45,065 bases of DNA from an uncultured Methylophilaceae bacterium (GCA_903849185.1 CAINIH010000072.1:1-45065); one strand, 5' to 3'. Positions 11,398 to 23,896 are shown, counted from the stretch's first letter. The notes: generated by a model not told the origin, from the letters alone. Numbers and translations are program-made.

Positions 11398-13188
11398 TTA
11401 ACTAGAAAAGTAGAGTAAGGTTTGATAGAAAATAAAACTAAAAACCCAGGCTAGAAGGAGCGCCCACGAGACCGAATAAACTACAAATGAAAGGCTTTTA
11501 GATTCATTTTTAAGCGTAGCAATCGTAGAAAGACAGGGCGTATAAATGAGAGTAAAAATCAAGAAGCTAATCGCCTGTATTTGACTCACATTGCTATAAA
11601 GATGGTGAGCTAAAGCAGTACCTTCTACCCCATAAATCACTGCTAATGCTCCAATGACAATTTCTTTGGCAATAAAGCCAAAAATCAGCGCAATCACCAA
11701 TTGCTCATTAATACCAATGGGATGGAAAATAGGGGATAACCATTTACCTAATTGACCCGAATAAGTGAGTTCACTGGCAATTGGTACATCCATTGGGAAA
11801 TGCGTTAATGCCCAAACAAGAAGGACACCAATAATAATAAATTTAGTCGCGCGCGTTAGAAAATGTTTAATCTCAAGCACGCTTCTTTTGATGATGTGAT
11901 TCATTGTAGGAAAGCGATACGGGGGCAATTCAATAATAATAGGCTCCTTATTTTTAAACTGATGTTTAAAAATAAGTGCTGAAATAAAGATCGTCAAAAA
12001 GCTTAATAGATAAAGACAAAAAAGAACCAAAGGACCATATTTGGCACTAAAGAGCGCTGTAATAATAAATAAAAATACCTGAAGTCTTGCTGAGCATAAT
12101 GAGAATGGAATCACAAACATCGTTAAAAGACGCAATTCTTTTGTGCGCATAATTTTAGTGCCCATGAGAGCGGGCACATTGCAACCAAAGCCCATAAGCA
12201 TCATGACAAAACCTCTGCCATCCAAGCCTATCTTTTCCATCAAGGCATCCATTAAAAATGCAGCTCTTGAGAAATAACCGCTATCTTCGACAATGCTCAT
12301 GATGAGGAAGAAAAGAATAATAATGGGTACAAAGGCAGCCACAGTAGTGACACCTAAATAGAGACCATCTAAGAGTAAGCTTTGAAAGATACCATGATGA
12401 TTTGTAAATAAAGGCTCAAGATAATCCACCCTAAAAAAATTAAAGAATTGAGTCATCAAATCTTGAATGGGTTTACCGAGCGTGAAGATAAACTGAAATA
12501 TCGAAAATACAATCACAAAGAAAATAGGCAAGCCCCAATAAGGATCTAAAAAGAGAGCATCTAATTTTTTTGTATTCTTATCGTTAAGTTTGGCCGGATA
12601 CTTAACAGTTGATTTGATTAAAGCTTGAATTGTTTTTTCGTGAGATATTTGATCGGATAAATTTAATGGCTTAATTTTTTTAATAGGCGCAGTGATTTTT
12701 TGATTCATCACTTGAGTGGATGCCTTTAAAAGTTGAGCCATACCTTCGCCGAATTTAGCGCTTGTTTTAACGACAGGTGTTTTAAGTTTTTTTTCTAATA
12801 ATGGTGCATTGATAGTGATGCCCATTTTTTTTGCTTCATCATGCATATTGAGCGCTAATACACACGGAATATGAAGTTTTTGAAGTTGTAATAACAATGA
12901 AAGCTGTCGTTCAATTTGAGCGCTACATAAGACAACAATCGCTAAATCAATCTTGTTGTGGTTGATAAAGCTTTGTACAATTTTTTCGTCTTCAGATAAG
13001 CCTTGAAGATCATAAATGCCTGGAAGATCCACTAGTTCAGCCATATGGCCGCCTAGCAATGTTTTGACTGCATGCAAATCCACGGTAATGCCAGGCCAAT
13101 TACCCACGCGTGCCGATGATCCGCTTAAGCGATTAAACAGAGTCGACTTGCCCGTATTTGGCATACCTAAGAGGGCAATACGTTTCAT
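11398..13188 (-). CDS. feoB: Ferrous iron transport protein B
   Basis: G-domain GMPNTGKSTLFNRLSGSSARVGNWPGITVDLH, LVDLPGIYDL; transporter core GFGCNVPALMGTKIM. Confidence 0.95.
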   Translation of the reverse strand: MKRIALLGMPNTGKSTLFNRLSGSSARVGNWPGITVDLHAVKTLLGGHMAELVDLPGIYDLQGLSEDEKIVQSFINHNKIDLAIVVLCSAQIERQLSLLLQLQKLHIPCVLALNMHDEAKKMGITINAPLLEKKLKTPVVKTSAKFGEGMAQLLKASTQVMNQKITAPIKKIKPLNLSDQISHEKTIQALIKSTVKYPAKLNDKNTKKLDALFLDPYWGLPIFFVIVFSIFQFIFTLGKPIQDLMTQFFNFFRVDYLEPLFTNHHGIFQSLLLDGLYLGVTTVAAFVPIIILFFLIMSIVEDSGYFSRAAFLMDALMEKIGLDGRGFVMMLMGFGCNVPALMGTKIMRTKELRLLTMFVIPFSLCSARLQVFLFIITALFSAKYGPLVLFCLYLLSFLTIFISALIFKHQFKNKEPIIIELPPYRFPTMNHIIKRSVLEIKHFLTRATKFIIIGVLLVWALTHFPMDVPIASELTYSGQLGKWLSPIFHPIGINEQLVIALIFGFIAKEIVIGALAVIYGVEGTALAHHLYSNVSQIQAISFLIFTLIYTPCLSTIATLKNESKSLSFVVYSVSWALLLAWVFSFIFYQTLLYFSS

Positions 13189-13424
13189 AGGAGAGCTTTA
13201 TTAATGTGGATGAGCGATGCTTCGTGTTCCCGAATCATGAGTTCAGTCGTATCAATCATGATGTGAAAAGGACCCTTAAACTGCGCTTTTCTTAAGACGG
13301 TGATTTTCTTGCCGCGTTTCAACCCCATGGCATTCAGCCTTTGGATAAGTAAGCGATCCATGGCGAGCTTATGGATAAAGCCGCTTTGGCCTTCTGATAA
13401 TTCTAATAAGGTAGTCATAGCCAT
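13185..13424 (-). CDS. feoA: Ferrous iron transport protein A (SH3-like)
   Basis: 79 aa; RLNAMGLKRGKKITVLRKAQFKGPF; 4-nt overlap with feoB. In-frame alternative start ATG at 13418. Confidence 0.92.
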   Translation of the reverse strand: MAMTTLLELSEGQSGFIHKLAMDRLLIQRLNAMGLKRGKKITVLRKAQFKGPFHIMIDTTELMIREHEASLIHINKALL

Positions 13425-13428
13425 CTAA

Positions 13429-13449
13429 ATGATAATGATTCTTATTATT
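13429..13449. promoter_or_regulatory. Putative Fur box
   Basis: atgataatgattcttattatt resembles the Fur consensus GATAATGATAATCATTATC and sits immediately upstream of feoA. Confidence 0.65.
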
Positions 13450-13451
13450 AT

Positions 13452-13486
13452 ATACAAAAAAGCCTGCGTAGCGCAGGCTTTGTATG
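13452..13486 (-). terminator. Intrinsic terminator of ppiC
   Basis: On the minus strand: ACAAAGCCTGCG-CTA-CGCAGGCTTTTTTGT, a GC-rich stem followed by a T-run. Confidence 0.85.
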
Positions 13487-13505
13487 ACTTCTAAGATTGA
13501 ATTCC

Positions 13506-14300
13506 TTATTTACGGTTATCTACAATCTTAGCTTTTGCTTTAAGGTCTAAAACAAGTTTATCAAGTTGTTTCTGTTGAAGTGTTTTAGCCAAACCTTCTT
13601 TCACTTTATCAAACTCAGGCGCTTGAAGTGCTCTTGTATCTTCTAGTTTAATCACATGCCAGCCAAATTGTGTTTGCACAGGTGTTGTTGTGAAGTTACC
13701 TTTTTTAAGTGACGTCAGTGCATCAGCAAATGGTTTAACCATTGTATTCGCCGGGAACCAGCCTAAATCACCACCTTTATCTTTTGAACCTGGATCTTTT
13801 GATTTATCTTTTGCAAGTTTAGTAAAGTTGCCGCCTTTATTAAGCTCAGCAATGACATCTTTAGCTTCTTGCTCACTTGCAACAAGAATATGTTTTGCAT
13901 TGAATTCTTGTGTGCCTAAATCTTTTTTGTATTGTTCATAAGCATTTTTAATATCAGATTCTGAAATAGGATTTTTTTGTACGTAGTTTTGTAAGAATGT
14001 GTTGTACAGCATTTCCTTACGTGCTAATTCTTCTTTTAAAAGATAGTTTGCGTCTTTACTAAGCCCTGTTCTCTCTGCTTCTTGATTAATGAGTTCCATT
14101 GCAATCATGCGATTCACAATCATATTGTTAAGATTGTCATCCATTTTTTGGCCGCGACTTGTAAGATCTTTCACTACAAAATCATAAAGATTCTTTTTGA
14201 TAGGCTTCCCATTCACCGTAATATTTAAATCGGCTGCTTGCGCTAAAATTCCAAGCTGGATAAGTAAAACAAAAACTAAGGTTTTGATAACAGAAAACAT
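13506..14300 (-). CDS. Periplasmic parvulin-type peptidyl-prolyl cis-trans isomerase
   Basis: Signal peptide; AKHILVASEQEAKDVIAEL...DKGGDLGWFPANTMVKPFADAL...TQFGWHVIKLED parvulin signature. Confidence 0.93.
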   Translation of the reverse strand: MFSVIKTLVFVLLIQLGILAQAADLNITVNGKPIKKNLYDFVVKDLTSRGQKMDDNLNNMIVNRMIAMELINQEAERTGLSKDANYLLKEELARKEMLYNTFLQNYVQKNPISESDIKNAYEQYKKDLGTQEFNAKHILVASEQEAKDVIAELNKGGNFTKLAKDKSKDPGSKDKGGDLGWFPANTMVKPFADALTSLKKGNFTTTPVQTQFGWHVIKLEDTRALQAPEFDKVKEGLAKTLQQKQLDKLVLDLKAKAKIVDNRK

Positions 14301-14337
14301 TAAAGCTCCTTGGTAATTAATATTGTAGAGTGATTCC

Positions 14338-14586
14338 TTAAGGCAAATCAGCCTTGATACTTAATGCATGAATTTTTTGAGGAATTAAATCTTTAAGCGC
14401 GTCGTAAATGATGCGATGCCTCATTATCGTTGATTTTCCTAAAAAATGCGAACTTGTAATTTCTAAATTGAAATGTCCTCCACCCGTATTGCCACTATGT
14501 CCCTTATGAAGATCGCTTAAATCCTTAAGGCTTAAATGCGAAGGCTCTAAAAATGCCAGCTTTTCTTTAATAAGATCTTGCAGCAT
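14338..14586 (-). CDS. bolA: BolA family protein
   Basis: HLSLKDLSDLHKGHSGNTGGGHFNLEITSSHFLGKSTIMRHRIIYDAL. Confidence 0.88.
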   Translation of the reverse strand: MLQDLIKEKLAFLEPSHLSLKDLSDLHKGHSGNTGGGHFNLEITSSHFLGKSTIMRHRIIYDALKDLIPQKIHALSIKADLP

Positions 14587-14592
14587 AAATAT

Positions 14593-14892
14593 TTAAGGCA
14601 GTGTTTTTCTGAAAGGTTTTACTTCAACAGCAGCGTAAACACCTGAAGTATAAAAAGGATCTTCATGTGCCCAACGTATCGCCTCATCGAGCGAAGTAAA
14701 TTCAGCCACAATGAGGCTTCCTGAAAAGCCATCTAAACCAGGATCAATGGCATCGATAGCAGGAAAAGGCCCTGCGAGAAGAAGCTTTCCTTGATCTTGT
14801 AATATTTTAATGCGCGCTAAATGCGCTGGTCTTTGAGCTAATCTTTGATTAAGGCTATTTTGCTTATCTTTAGCAATGATGGCGTAAAACAT
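14593..14892 (-). CDS. yciI: YciI family protein
   Basis: MFYAIIAKDK...RPAHLARIKILQDQGKLLLAGPFPA...WAHEDPFYTSGVYAAVEVKPFRK. Confidence 0.9.
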   Translation of the reverse strand: MFYAIIAKDKQNSLNQRLAQRPAHLARIKILQDQGKLLLAGPFPAIDAIDPGLDGFSGSLIVAEFTSLDEAIRWAHEDPFYTSGVYAAVEVKPFRKTLP

Positions 14893-14893
14893 A

Positions 14894-15421
14894 TTATTTG
14901 TGATTCGCTCTTGATGCTAAAACACCAATCAATATGGCATAGCAGATGATTAATCCTGTAATGCCAAATAATTTAAAATTGACCCAAGTGCTTTCTGAAA
15001 AATTAAAAGCGACATAAAGATTAAGCGCACCTAGACCACCAAAAAATACTGCAGAAGTCATATTGATTTGATTCCAAGTTTTTTCATTTAATTGAATTTG
15101 TTGGCCCATGAGATTTTTAACAAGATTTTTTTTCTTAAAAAATTGAAAAAATAAAAGTGCGCCTGATAGCAGCCAATACAAAATACTGGGCTTCCATTTA
15201 ATGAAGTTTGCGTCATGAAGCCATAAAGTTGTGCCACCTAAGATACTGATCAATACAGCATTAAATATAAGTAATTTATCCACTCTCTTATGAATGAGCT
15301 TGCTATAGATCACTTGAAAAAATGTGGCAGCAATGACGACTAATGTTGCGGTATAAATGTTTGAAAATTTATATGCAATAAAAAAAAGAATGACAGGAAA
15401 GAGATCGAATAGAAATTTCAT
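14894..15421 (-). CDS. yciB: Inner membrane septation protein (YciB/IspZ family)
   Basis: MKFLFDLFPVILFFIAYKFSNIYTATLVVI; FIKWKPSILYWLLSGALL. Confidence 0.93.
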   Translation of the reverse strand: MKFLFDLFPVILFFIAYKFSNIYTATLVVIAATFFQVIYSKLIHKRVDKLLIFNAVLISILGGTTLWLHDANFIKWKPSILYWLLSGALLFFQFFKKKNLVKNLMGQQIQLNEKTWNQINMTSAVFFGGLGALNLYVAFNFSESTWVNFKLFGITGLIICYAILIGVLASRANHK

Positions 15422-15509
15422 TTTTTAAAATTACCTCAAGGCTTTTGTAAATTATCTTTGGTCTAGACTATCTGATACTATGGTAGTTCATATCGAAGCA
15501 CCTATAACT

Positions 15510-16355
15510 ATGATTGATCTTCATTCACATTCTACTATATCTGATGGTTTATTAAGCCCAACTGCACTTGTTCAACATGCACATGCTAAAGGCATTAAAG
15601 TTCTTTCTTTGACTGATCATGATGATGTGGAAGGTTTAAAAGAGGCAACTTCAGAAGCAAAATTATTAGGCATGCACTTAATTCATGGCGTTGAAATTTC
15701 AGTGACATGGAAAAGGGGTACGATTCATATCGTTGGATTAAATGTAGATTCAGAAAATAAAACCTTATTGCAAGGACTTTCTTCTATCCGAGAAGGGCGC
15801 TTTGAAAGAGCGAAACAAATGGCGCATGCACTTGATGAAGTAGGTATCAAAGGCAGCTTAGAAGGCGCATTAAAATATGCAAAATCAGGCATTCTAGGTC
15901 GAACACATTTTGCAAGATTTTTAGTTGAAACAGGCCATGCTAAAGATGTGAGAACCGTATTTAAAAATTATCTCGTAAAAGGCAAACCAGGCTTTATTGA
16001 ACACACATGGACCACTCTAGAAAATGCGCTGACATGGATTCATGAAAGTGGCGGTATTGCAGCCATCGCTCATCCTGCTCGATACGATTTAGGTAAAAAT
16101 AATCTTTTGGCATTCTTAAATGAATTTAAAGCATTGGGAGGCCAAGGGATTGAAGTTATTTCAGGAAGTCATACGACTGAAGATTCTTTAAAATTTGCAA
16201 GAATTGCAGATGAGTTTGAATTTCTAGCATCTATAGGTTCTGACTATCATGGGCCAGGGATTTCTTATAAGGAGATGGGGTCTTTACCCAAACTTCCTGA
16301 AACATGCGTTCCGATATGGAAAAGTTGGAATGAAGTCAATGCCTTACTGAACTAA
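15510..16355 (+). CDS. PHP-domain phosphoesterase (3',5'-nucleoside bisphosphate phosphatase/TrpH-like)
   Basis: MIDLHSHSTISDGLL; LSLTDHDDVEGL; GSDYHGPG. The ORF track start at 15480 adds ten residues that look non-conserved. Confidence 0.85.
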   Translation: MIDLHSHSTISDGLLSPTALVQHAHAKGIKVLSLTDHDDVEGLKEATSEAKLLGMHLIHGVEISVTWKRGTIHIVGLNVDSENKTLLQGLSSIREGRFERAKQMAHALDEVGIKGSLEGALKYAKSGILGRTHFARFLVETGHAKDVRTVFKNYLVKGKPGFIEHTWTTLENALTWIHESGGIAAIAHPARYDLGKNNLLAFLNEFKALGGQGIEVISGSHTTEDSLKFARIADEFEFLASIGSDYHGPGISYKEMGSLPKLPETCVPIWKSWNEVNALLN

Positions 16356-16384
16356 ATTTTTTCTTAAAATCACATATTTCTTGA

Positions 16385-16404
16385 TTGAATATAAGAATAT
16401 TCAA
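16385..16404. repeat. Perfect inverted repeat (8-4-8)
   Basis: TTGAATAT-AAGA-ATATTCAA in the intergenic region before the M50 protease. Confidence 0.9.
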
Positions 16405-16421
16405 ATAGAATGACATTCTAT
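16405..16421. repeat. Perfect inverted repeat (8-1-8)
   Basis: ATAGAATG-A-CATTCTAT, ending 2 nt before the ATG at 16424. Confidence 0.9.
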
Positions 16422-16423
16422 AT

Positions 16424-17062
16424 ATGGAATTAACCGCTATACAAAAAGTTACCGTTTACGCGCTTCCCATCATCTTTGCGATTACGGTTCATGAAGCAGC
16501 TCATGGCTATGCTGCAAAGCATTTTGGCGATTTGACTGCTTACAACCAAAACAGAATTAGTTTAAATCCACTCAGGCATATCGATCCGATTGGTACCATT
16601 ATTCTCCCAGCGTTAACTGTATTATTAGGAGGCGTTTTGTTTGGATGGGCCAAGCCTGTTCCAGTTAATTTTATGAATTTACGCCATCCTAAAAAAGATA
16701 TGCTTTGGGTAGCTGCTGCTGGTCCTTTTTCAAATTTAATCATGGCGATTTTTTGGACGATTTTATTTGGACGAAGCGCATACTTTCCAGAATCAATGTC
16801 TTTATTTATTCAACAAATGAGTATTGCAGGCATTAGTATTAATTTGTCTTTGATGGTCTTGAATCTAATTCCACTTCCACCGCTTGATGGAGGAAGAATT
16901 GCTGTGAGTTTATTACCAAACCATCTTGCTTATAAATACGCGCAAGTTGAGCGATATGGTTTTTTAATTTTGATTATTTTATTAATGACCCATATTCTTG
17001 ATTTGATCATTTTTCCTCTGATCCAAATTAGTCAAAGTTTAATTTTATGGATATTTGCTTAA
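16424..17062 (+). CDS. Site-2-protease-like M50 family membrane metalloprotease
   Basis: HEAAHGYAAKHFGD (HExxH) and NLIPLPPLDGGR motif. Confidence 0.93.
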   Translation: MELTAIQKVTVYALPIIFAITVHEAAHGYAAKHFGDLTAYNQNRISLNPLRHIDPIGTIILPALTVLLGGVLFGWAKPVPVNFMNLRHPKKDMLWVAAAGPFSNLIMAIFWTILFGRSAYFPESMSLFIQQMSIAGISINLSLMVLNLIPLPPLDGGRIAVSLLPNHLAYKYAQVERYGFLILIILLMTHILDLIIFPLIQISQSLILWIFA

Positions 17063-17079
17063 GGATGAAGGTATAGGTT

Positions 17080-18279
17080 ATGGCTATTGAACGCGTCATA
17101 TCTGGCATGCGACCCACGGGCAATCTTCATTTGGGTCATTACAATGGAGTGCTAAAGAATTGGATCAACCTCCAACATGAATTCGAATGTTTATTCTTTG
17201 TAGCGGATTGGCACGCACTTACAACACATTATGACTCTCCTGAAATTATTGAAGAGAACGTCTGGGAAATGGTAGTGGATTGGCTTGCAGCGGGGGTTGA
17301 TCCAGCAACAGCAACTATCTTTATTCAATCTAAAGTCCCTGAGCACGCTGAGCTTCATACTCTGTTATCTATGATCACACCTCTGGGCTGGCTAGAGAGA
17401 GTGCCAACTTATAAAGATCAGCAGGAAAAATTATCTTCTAAAGATTTATCGACTTATGGATTCTTAGGCTACCCATTATTACAAAGTGCGGATATTTTAA
17501 TTTACAAGGCAACTCAAGTGCCTGTTGGCGAAGATCAAATTCCTCATATTGAATTTACACGTGAAATTGCAAGGCGCTTTAATCATCTTTATGGCAAAGA
17601 AGCTGGCTTTGTTGAAAAAGCTGAAGAGGCGATTAAAAAATTAGGCTCTAAAAAAAGCAGTCTCTATATAGAAATGAAAACAGCGTATCAAGAAAATGGC
17701 GACGAGGAAGCCTTAGATTCAGCGCGCGTGTTAATCGAAGAACATCAGGGGTTAAGTTTAGGCGACAAAGAAAGGTTATTAGGCTTTTTAGAAGGGGGTG
17801 GCAAAATGATTCTAGTTGAGCCTGAATATAAATTAGCCCCCGCATCAAAGATGATTGGTTTAGACGGTCAAAAAATGTCTAAGTCTTATAACAATACAAT
17901 TGCCTTAAGAGAGTCTCCTGAATCTGTTGAGAAAAAAATTAAAACAATGCCAACAGATCCTGCGCGCGTCAGAAGAAATGACCCAGGTAATCCAGATCAT
18001 TGCCCTGTGTGGCAATTGCATCAAGTCTACTCAAATGACGAAATAAAGTCTTGGGTCGAAACGGGATGTAAAGAAGCTAAAATAGGATGTATTGAGTGTA
18101 AGCAACCTGTGATTGAAGCGATTAATAAAGAATTGAAACCTATTCAAGAAAGAGCATCTCATTACATTGAAGATCCTGATCTTGTAAAAAATATCGTGGC
18201 AGAAGGTTGTGAAAAAGCGAGAAAATTAGCAAGAGAAACGATGCGAGAAGTAAGGGAAGCGATGGGGTTAAATTACTAA
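17080..18279 (+). CDS. trpS: Tryptophanyl-tRNA synthetase (about 400-aa form)
   Basis: RVISGMRPTGNLHLGHYNG (HIGH-like) and GLDGQKMSKSYNN (KMSKS). Confidence 0.95.
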   Translation: MAIERVISGMRPTGNLHLGHYNGVLKNWINLQHEFECLFFVADWHALTTHYDSPEIIEENVWEMVVDWLAAGVDPATATIFIQSKVPEHAELHTLLSMITPLGWLERVPTYKDQQEKLSSKDLSTYGFLGYPLLQSADILIYKATQVPVGEDQIPHIEFTREIARRFNHLYGKEAGFVEKAEEAIKKLGSKKSSLYIEMKTAYQENGDEEALDSARVLIEEHQGLSLGDKERLLGFLEGGGKMILVEPEYKLAPASKMIGLDGQKMSKSYNNTIALRESPESVEKKIKTMPTDPARVRRNDPGNPDHCPVWQLHQVYSNDEIKSWVETGCKEAKIGCIECKQPVIEAINKELKPIQERASHYIEDPDLVKNIVAEGCEKARKLARETMREVREAMGLNY

Positions 18280-19070
18280 TGAATCAAGAAGTGCAAACAG
18301 CGACGATTGGAAAAATTCATGGAGAGAATATTGAGGTATTACCTCAGGATCTCTACATCCCTCCTGACGCACTTGAAATTTACCTAGAAGCTTTTGAAGG
18401 ACCGCTCGATCTTCTTTTATACCTCATTAGAAAACATAACTTAGATATTCTCGACATCCCTATGGCTGACTTAACAATTCAGTACATGGATTATGTAGAG
18501 AAAATGAAAGAAATTAAACTTGAGTTAGCTGCAGATTATTTACTTATGTCCGCTGTCTTGATTGAAATTAAATCAAGAATGCTGTTACCTAAGAAAACAG
18601 CCGAAGTAGATACAGAACAAGATCCCCGCGCTGAACTTGTGCGAAGACTCATGGAATATGAGCTTATTAAAATAGCCTCTGAAAAACTCACACAAATGCC
18701 ACAAGTGGGCGTTGATCTTTTTGTAGCCAATGCCTATTTTGAAAAAATTACAGAAATTACTTATCCAGATGTATCGATCGATGAAATATTCGCAGCATGG
18801 AAAAATATTTTAAATCGTGCAAAACATTTTGAAGCGCATAAAGTTGCTCGAAATGAACTCTCTGTAAGAGAGCACATGACCATGATTTTAAGAAAACTTC
18901 AAGAGGAAGAATTTGTTGAGTTTTCATCATTGTTTGATGTGGCTGAAGATAGAATTCAAAAATTAGTTGTATGTTTCTTAGCTATATTAGAATTAGCAAG
19001 AGAGCGACTTATTAAAATTACTCAGCAAGAAAGTTTTTCTCCTATCTACATTAAATTACAGATTAATTAA
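18279..19070 (+). CDS. scpA: Segregation and condensation protein A
   Basis: EAFEGPLDLLLYLIRKHNLDILDIPMADLTIQYM; start overlaps trpS stop by 1 nt. Confidence 0.94.
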   Translation: MNQEVQTATIGKIHGENIEVLPQDLYIPPDALEIYLEAFEGPLDLLLYLIRKHNLDILDIPMADLTIQYMDYVEKMKEIKLELAADYLLMSAVLIEIKSRMLLPKKTAEVDTEQDPRAELVRRLMEYELIKIASEKLTQMPQVGVDLFVANAYFEKITEITYPDVSIDEIFAAWKNILNRAKHFEAHKVARNELSVREHMTMILRKLQEEEFVEFSSLFDVAEDRIQKLVVCFLAILELARERLIKITQQESFSPIYIKLQIN

Positions 19071-19073
19071 GCC

Positions 19074-19625
19074 ATGACAGATTTAAATAACATATCAAAG
19101 ATTAAACAAATACTAGAGGTGGCATTACTAACAAGTGCCAATCCTCTATCTTTAGATGATTTGCAAAAATTATTTTCTGAAAAAATTGAACGTTCGACAT
19201 TAAGAATGTTGCTAGATGAGCTTAAAACAGAATGGCAAGACCGTACTATGGAGTTAGTGCTCGTAGCCTCAGGTTATCGATTTAAAGCAAGAGAAGAATA
19301 TGCAAGTTATCTCATGAGATTAAGCCCTGAAAAAGTAGCTAAATATAGTCGTGCTGTAATGGAAGTATTGGCAATTGTGGCTTATAGGCAGCCAGTCACA
19401 CGTGGTGAGATTGAAGAAATTAGAGGTGTTGCACTCAATCCCAATGCCATTAGACAGCTTCAAGAAAGAGATTGGATTGATGTGATTGGTCAAAAAGATG
19501 TGCCTGGAAGACCCTCTTTGTATGCGACAACAAAACATTTTTTAAATGATTTTAATTTAAGATCTTTATCCGAGCTTCCTGATATCGAAAGCTTCCTCCA
19601 AAATGAAATTCCTTTGAATGTTTAA
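19074..19625 (+). CDS. scpB: Segregation and condensation protein B
   Basis: SRAVMEVLAIVAYRQPVTRGEIEEIRGV...VPGRPSLYATTKHFLNDFNL. Confidence 0.94.
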   Translation: MTDLNNISKIKQILEVALLTSANPLSLDDLQKLFSEKIERSTLRMLLDELKTEWQDRTMELVLVASGYRFKAREEYASYLMRLSPEKVAKYSRAVMEVLAIVAYRQPVTRGEIEEIRGVALNPNAIRQLQERDWIDVIGQKDVPGRPSLYATTKHFLNDFNLRSLSELPDIESFLQNEIPLNV

Positions 19626-19654
19626 CGTTAAGTCATTAATGGCTTAATTACCTT

Positions 19655-20625
19655 ATGCGTTCACAAGATCAAGACTCAACTAAAGATAGCAAGCCAACAA
19701 GCCCATCTAAAACACAGCGCTTACATAAACTCCTCGCTCAATCTGGCATTGGATCCAGACGAGAAATGGAAAAATATATCGAAGCGGGTCGTGTGCATGT
19801 CAATGACAGCCCAGCAACTTTAGGTCAATTGATCCATGAGCATGACGTCATTAAGATTGATGGAAAAACGACGCATCTTTTCTTTGATTTAAAATTTCCT
19901 AAAATTCTTATCTATCATAAACCTGAAGGTGAAATTGTTTCGGTAAGTGACCCTCAAAAAAGAACTACAGTATTTTCAAAGTTACCTAGAATTAAAAATG
20001 AAAAATGGATTTCGATAGGGCGTCTCGATATTAATACTTCAGGACTTCTTATGTTTACCACTTCAGGAGATCTTGCTAATCGCCTTATGCATCCTAAATT
20101 TGAAATTGAACGTGAATATGCTGTACGTATCTTTGGTGAATTAACCGAAGAACAAATGTCTAAATTAAAATTAGGCGTTAAGTTAGAAGATGGTCTCGCA
20201 AAATTTGATGAAATTCGTTATCAAGGTGGCGAAGGTGCTAATCGCTGGTATCAAGTCATATTGATGGAAGGCAGAAATAGAGAAGTTAGACGTTTATTTG
20301 AGCATTTTAATTTGCCAGTGAGCCGTCTTATTCGAACCAGATTTGGACCTGTATCACTTCCATCTCGCGTAAAAAGAGGCATGATGTTAGAGCTTGAAGT
20401 GAAGGAAGTTGAGAAGATTTTAAAATGGCTCGACATGCCTTTTTCAATGGTCAGTCGCAATGAAAGTCTCAATAAAGTTAAAGCACGGAAAAAACATGCA
20501 CATCCATCACCGTACGCGCCGAAAGTGAAGCTTGATCGAAAAGCCATGCTAGATAAGAAAATTAAAAAAATTGGAAGAAAACCAGTTAAGAGAAGAATCA
20601 GAAGCGATTCTGATGTTAAAAAAAT

Positions 20626-20629
<4 letters not shown>
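19655..20629 (+). CDS. rluB: 23S rRNA pseudouridine synthase RluB family
   Basis: S4 domain RLHKLLAQSGIGSRREMEKYIEAGRVHVN; GRLDINTSGLLMFTTSGDLANRLMHPKFEIEREYAVR. Confidence 0.92.
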
Positions 20630-23014
<2,385 letters not shown>

Positions 23015-23017
23015 AAT

Positions 23018-23845
23018 TTAGATACCTCTAAGCAACTCGTTAATACCTACTTTGCCGAGTGTTTTTTCATCTACTTTTTTCACAATCACTGCACAGTAAA
23101 GACTATAAGAGCCATCTTTTGAAGGTAAATTTCCTGAGACCACAACAGAGCCTTTAGGAATGCGACCGTATGTTACTTCGCCTGTTTCACGGTCATAAAT
23201 TTTAGTTGATTGGCCAATGTATACACCCATAGAAATAACTGCGTTGTCTTCAACGATAACACCCTCAACCACTTCTGAGCGAGCGCCGATAAAGCAATTG
23301 TCGCCAATAATAGTTGGGCCGGCTTGAATGGGCTCTAAGACTCCACCAATACCTACACCGCCTGAGAGATGAACATTTTTACCAATTTGCGCACAAGAAC
23401 CAACAGTTGCCCATGTGTCGACCATCGTACCTTCATCTACATATGCACCGATATTTACATAAGAAGGCATCAACACAACATTTTTACCAATAAATGATCC
23501 GCGTCTTGCAATGGCATTTGGGACAACGCGATAGCCACCCGCTTTAAAATCTTCGTCCGTGAAGTTCGCAAATTTTGAATTTACTTTATCAAAGTAATTG
23601 GTGTAGCCACTTTTCATGACTTCGTTATCGTAAAGCCTAAAAGAAAGTAATACTGCTTTCTTAATCCATTGATGCGTTTCCCACTCTTGCGAGTCTTTAA
23701 TGCGCGTTGCAACTCGTAGCGATCCATTATTTAAATTATTAAGAACTTCGTCTACAGTATCTCTAATTTCTTTTGGCGCATTTTTTGGATTGATTTCAGC
23801 TCTTATTTCAAAAGCATTTTCGATAATTGATTTTAGTTGATCCAT
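23018..23845 (-). CDS. dapD: 2,3,4,5-tetrahydropyridine-2,6-dicarboxylate N-succinyltransferase
   Basis: [67 protein letters not shown]. Confidence 0.97.
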   Translation of the reverse strand: MDQLKSIIENAFEIRAEINPKNAPKEIRDTVDEVLNNLNNGSLRVATRIKDSQEWETHQWIKKAVLLSFRLYDNEVMKSGYTNYFDKVNSKFANFTDEDFKAGGYRVVPNAIARRGSFIGKNVVLMPSYVNIGAYVDEGTMVDTWATVGSCAQIGKNVHLSGGVGIGGVLEPIQAGPTIIGDNCFIGARSEVVEGVIVEDNAVISMGVYIGQSTKIYDRETGEVTYGRIPKGSVVVSGNLPSKDGSYSLYCAVIVKKVDEKTLGKVGINELLRGI

Positions 23846-23896
23846 GAGAGTATATTTTTTAGTTAAAACAGTATTTTACATTAAAGTCTAATGTAA

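Noticed and set aside
11382-11402. 8-5-8 inverted repeat GTTAATTT-TTAAT-AAATTAAC at the feoB 3' end
   Set aside because: Purely AT-rich stem, plausible by chance in this composition; weak as a terminator and overlaps the feoB stop.
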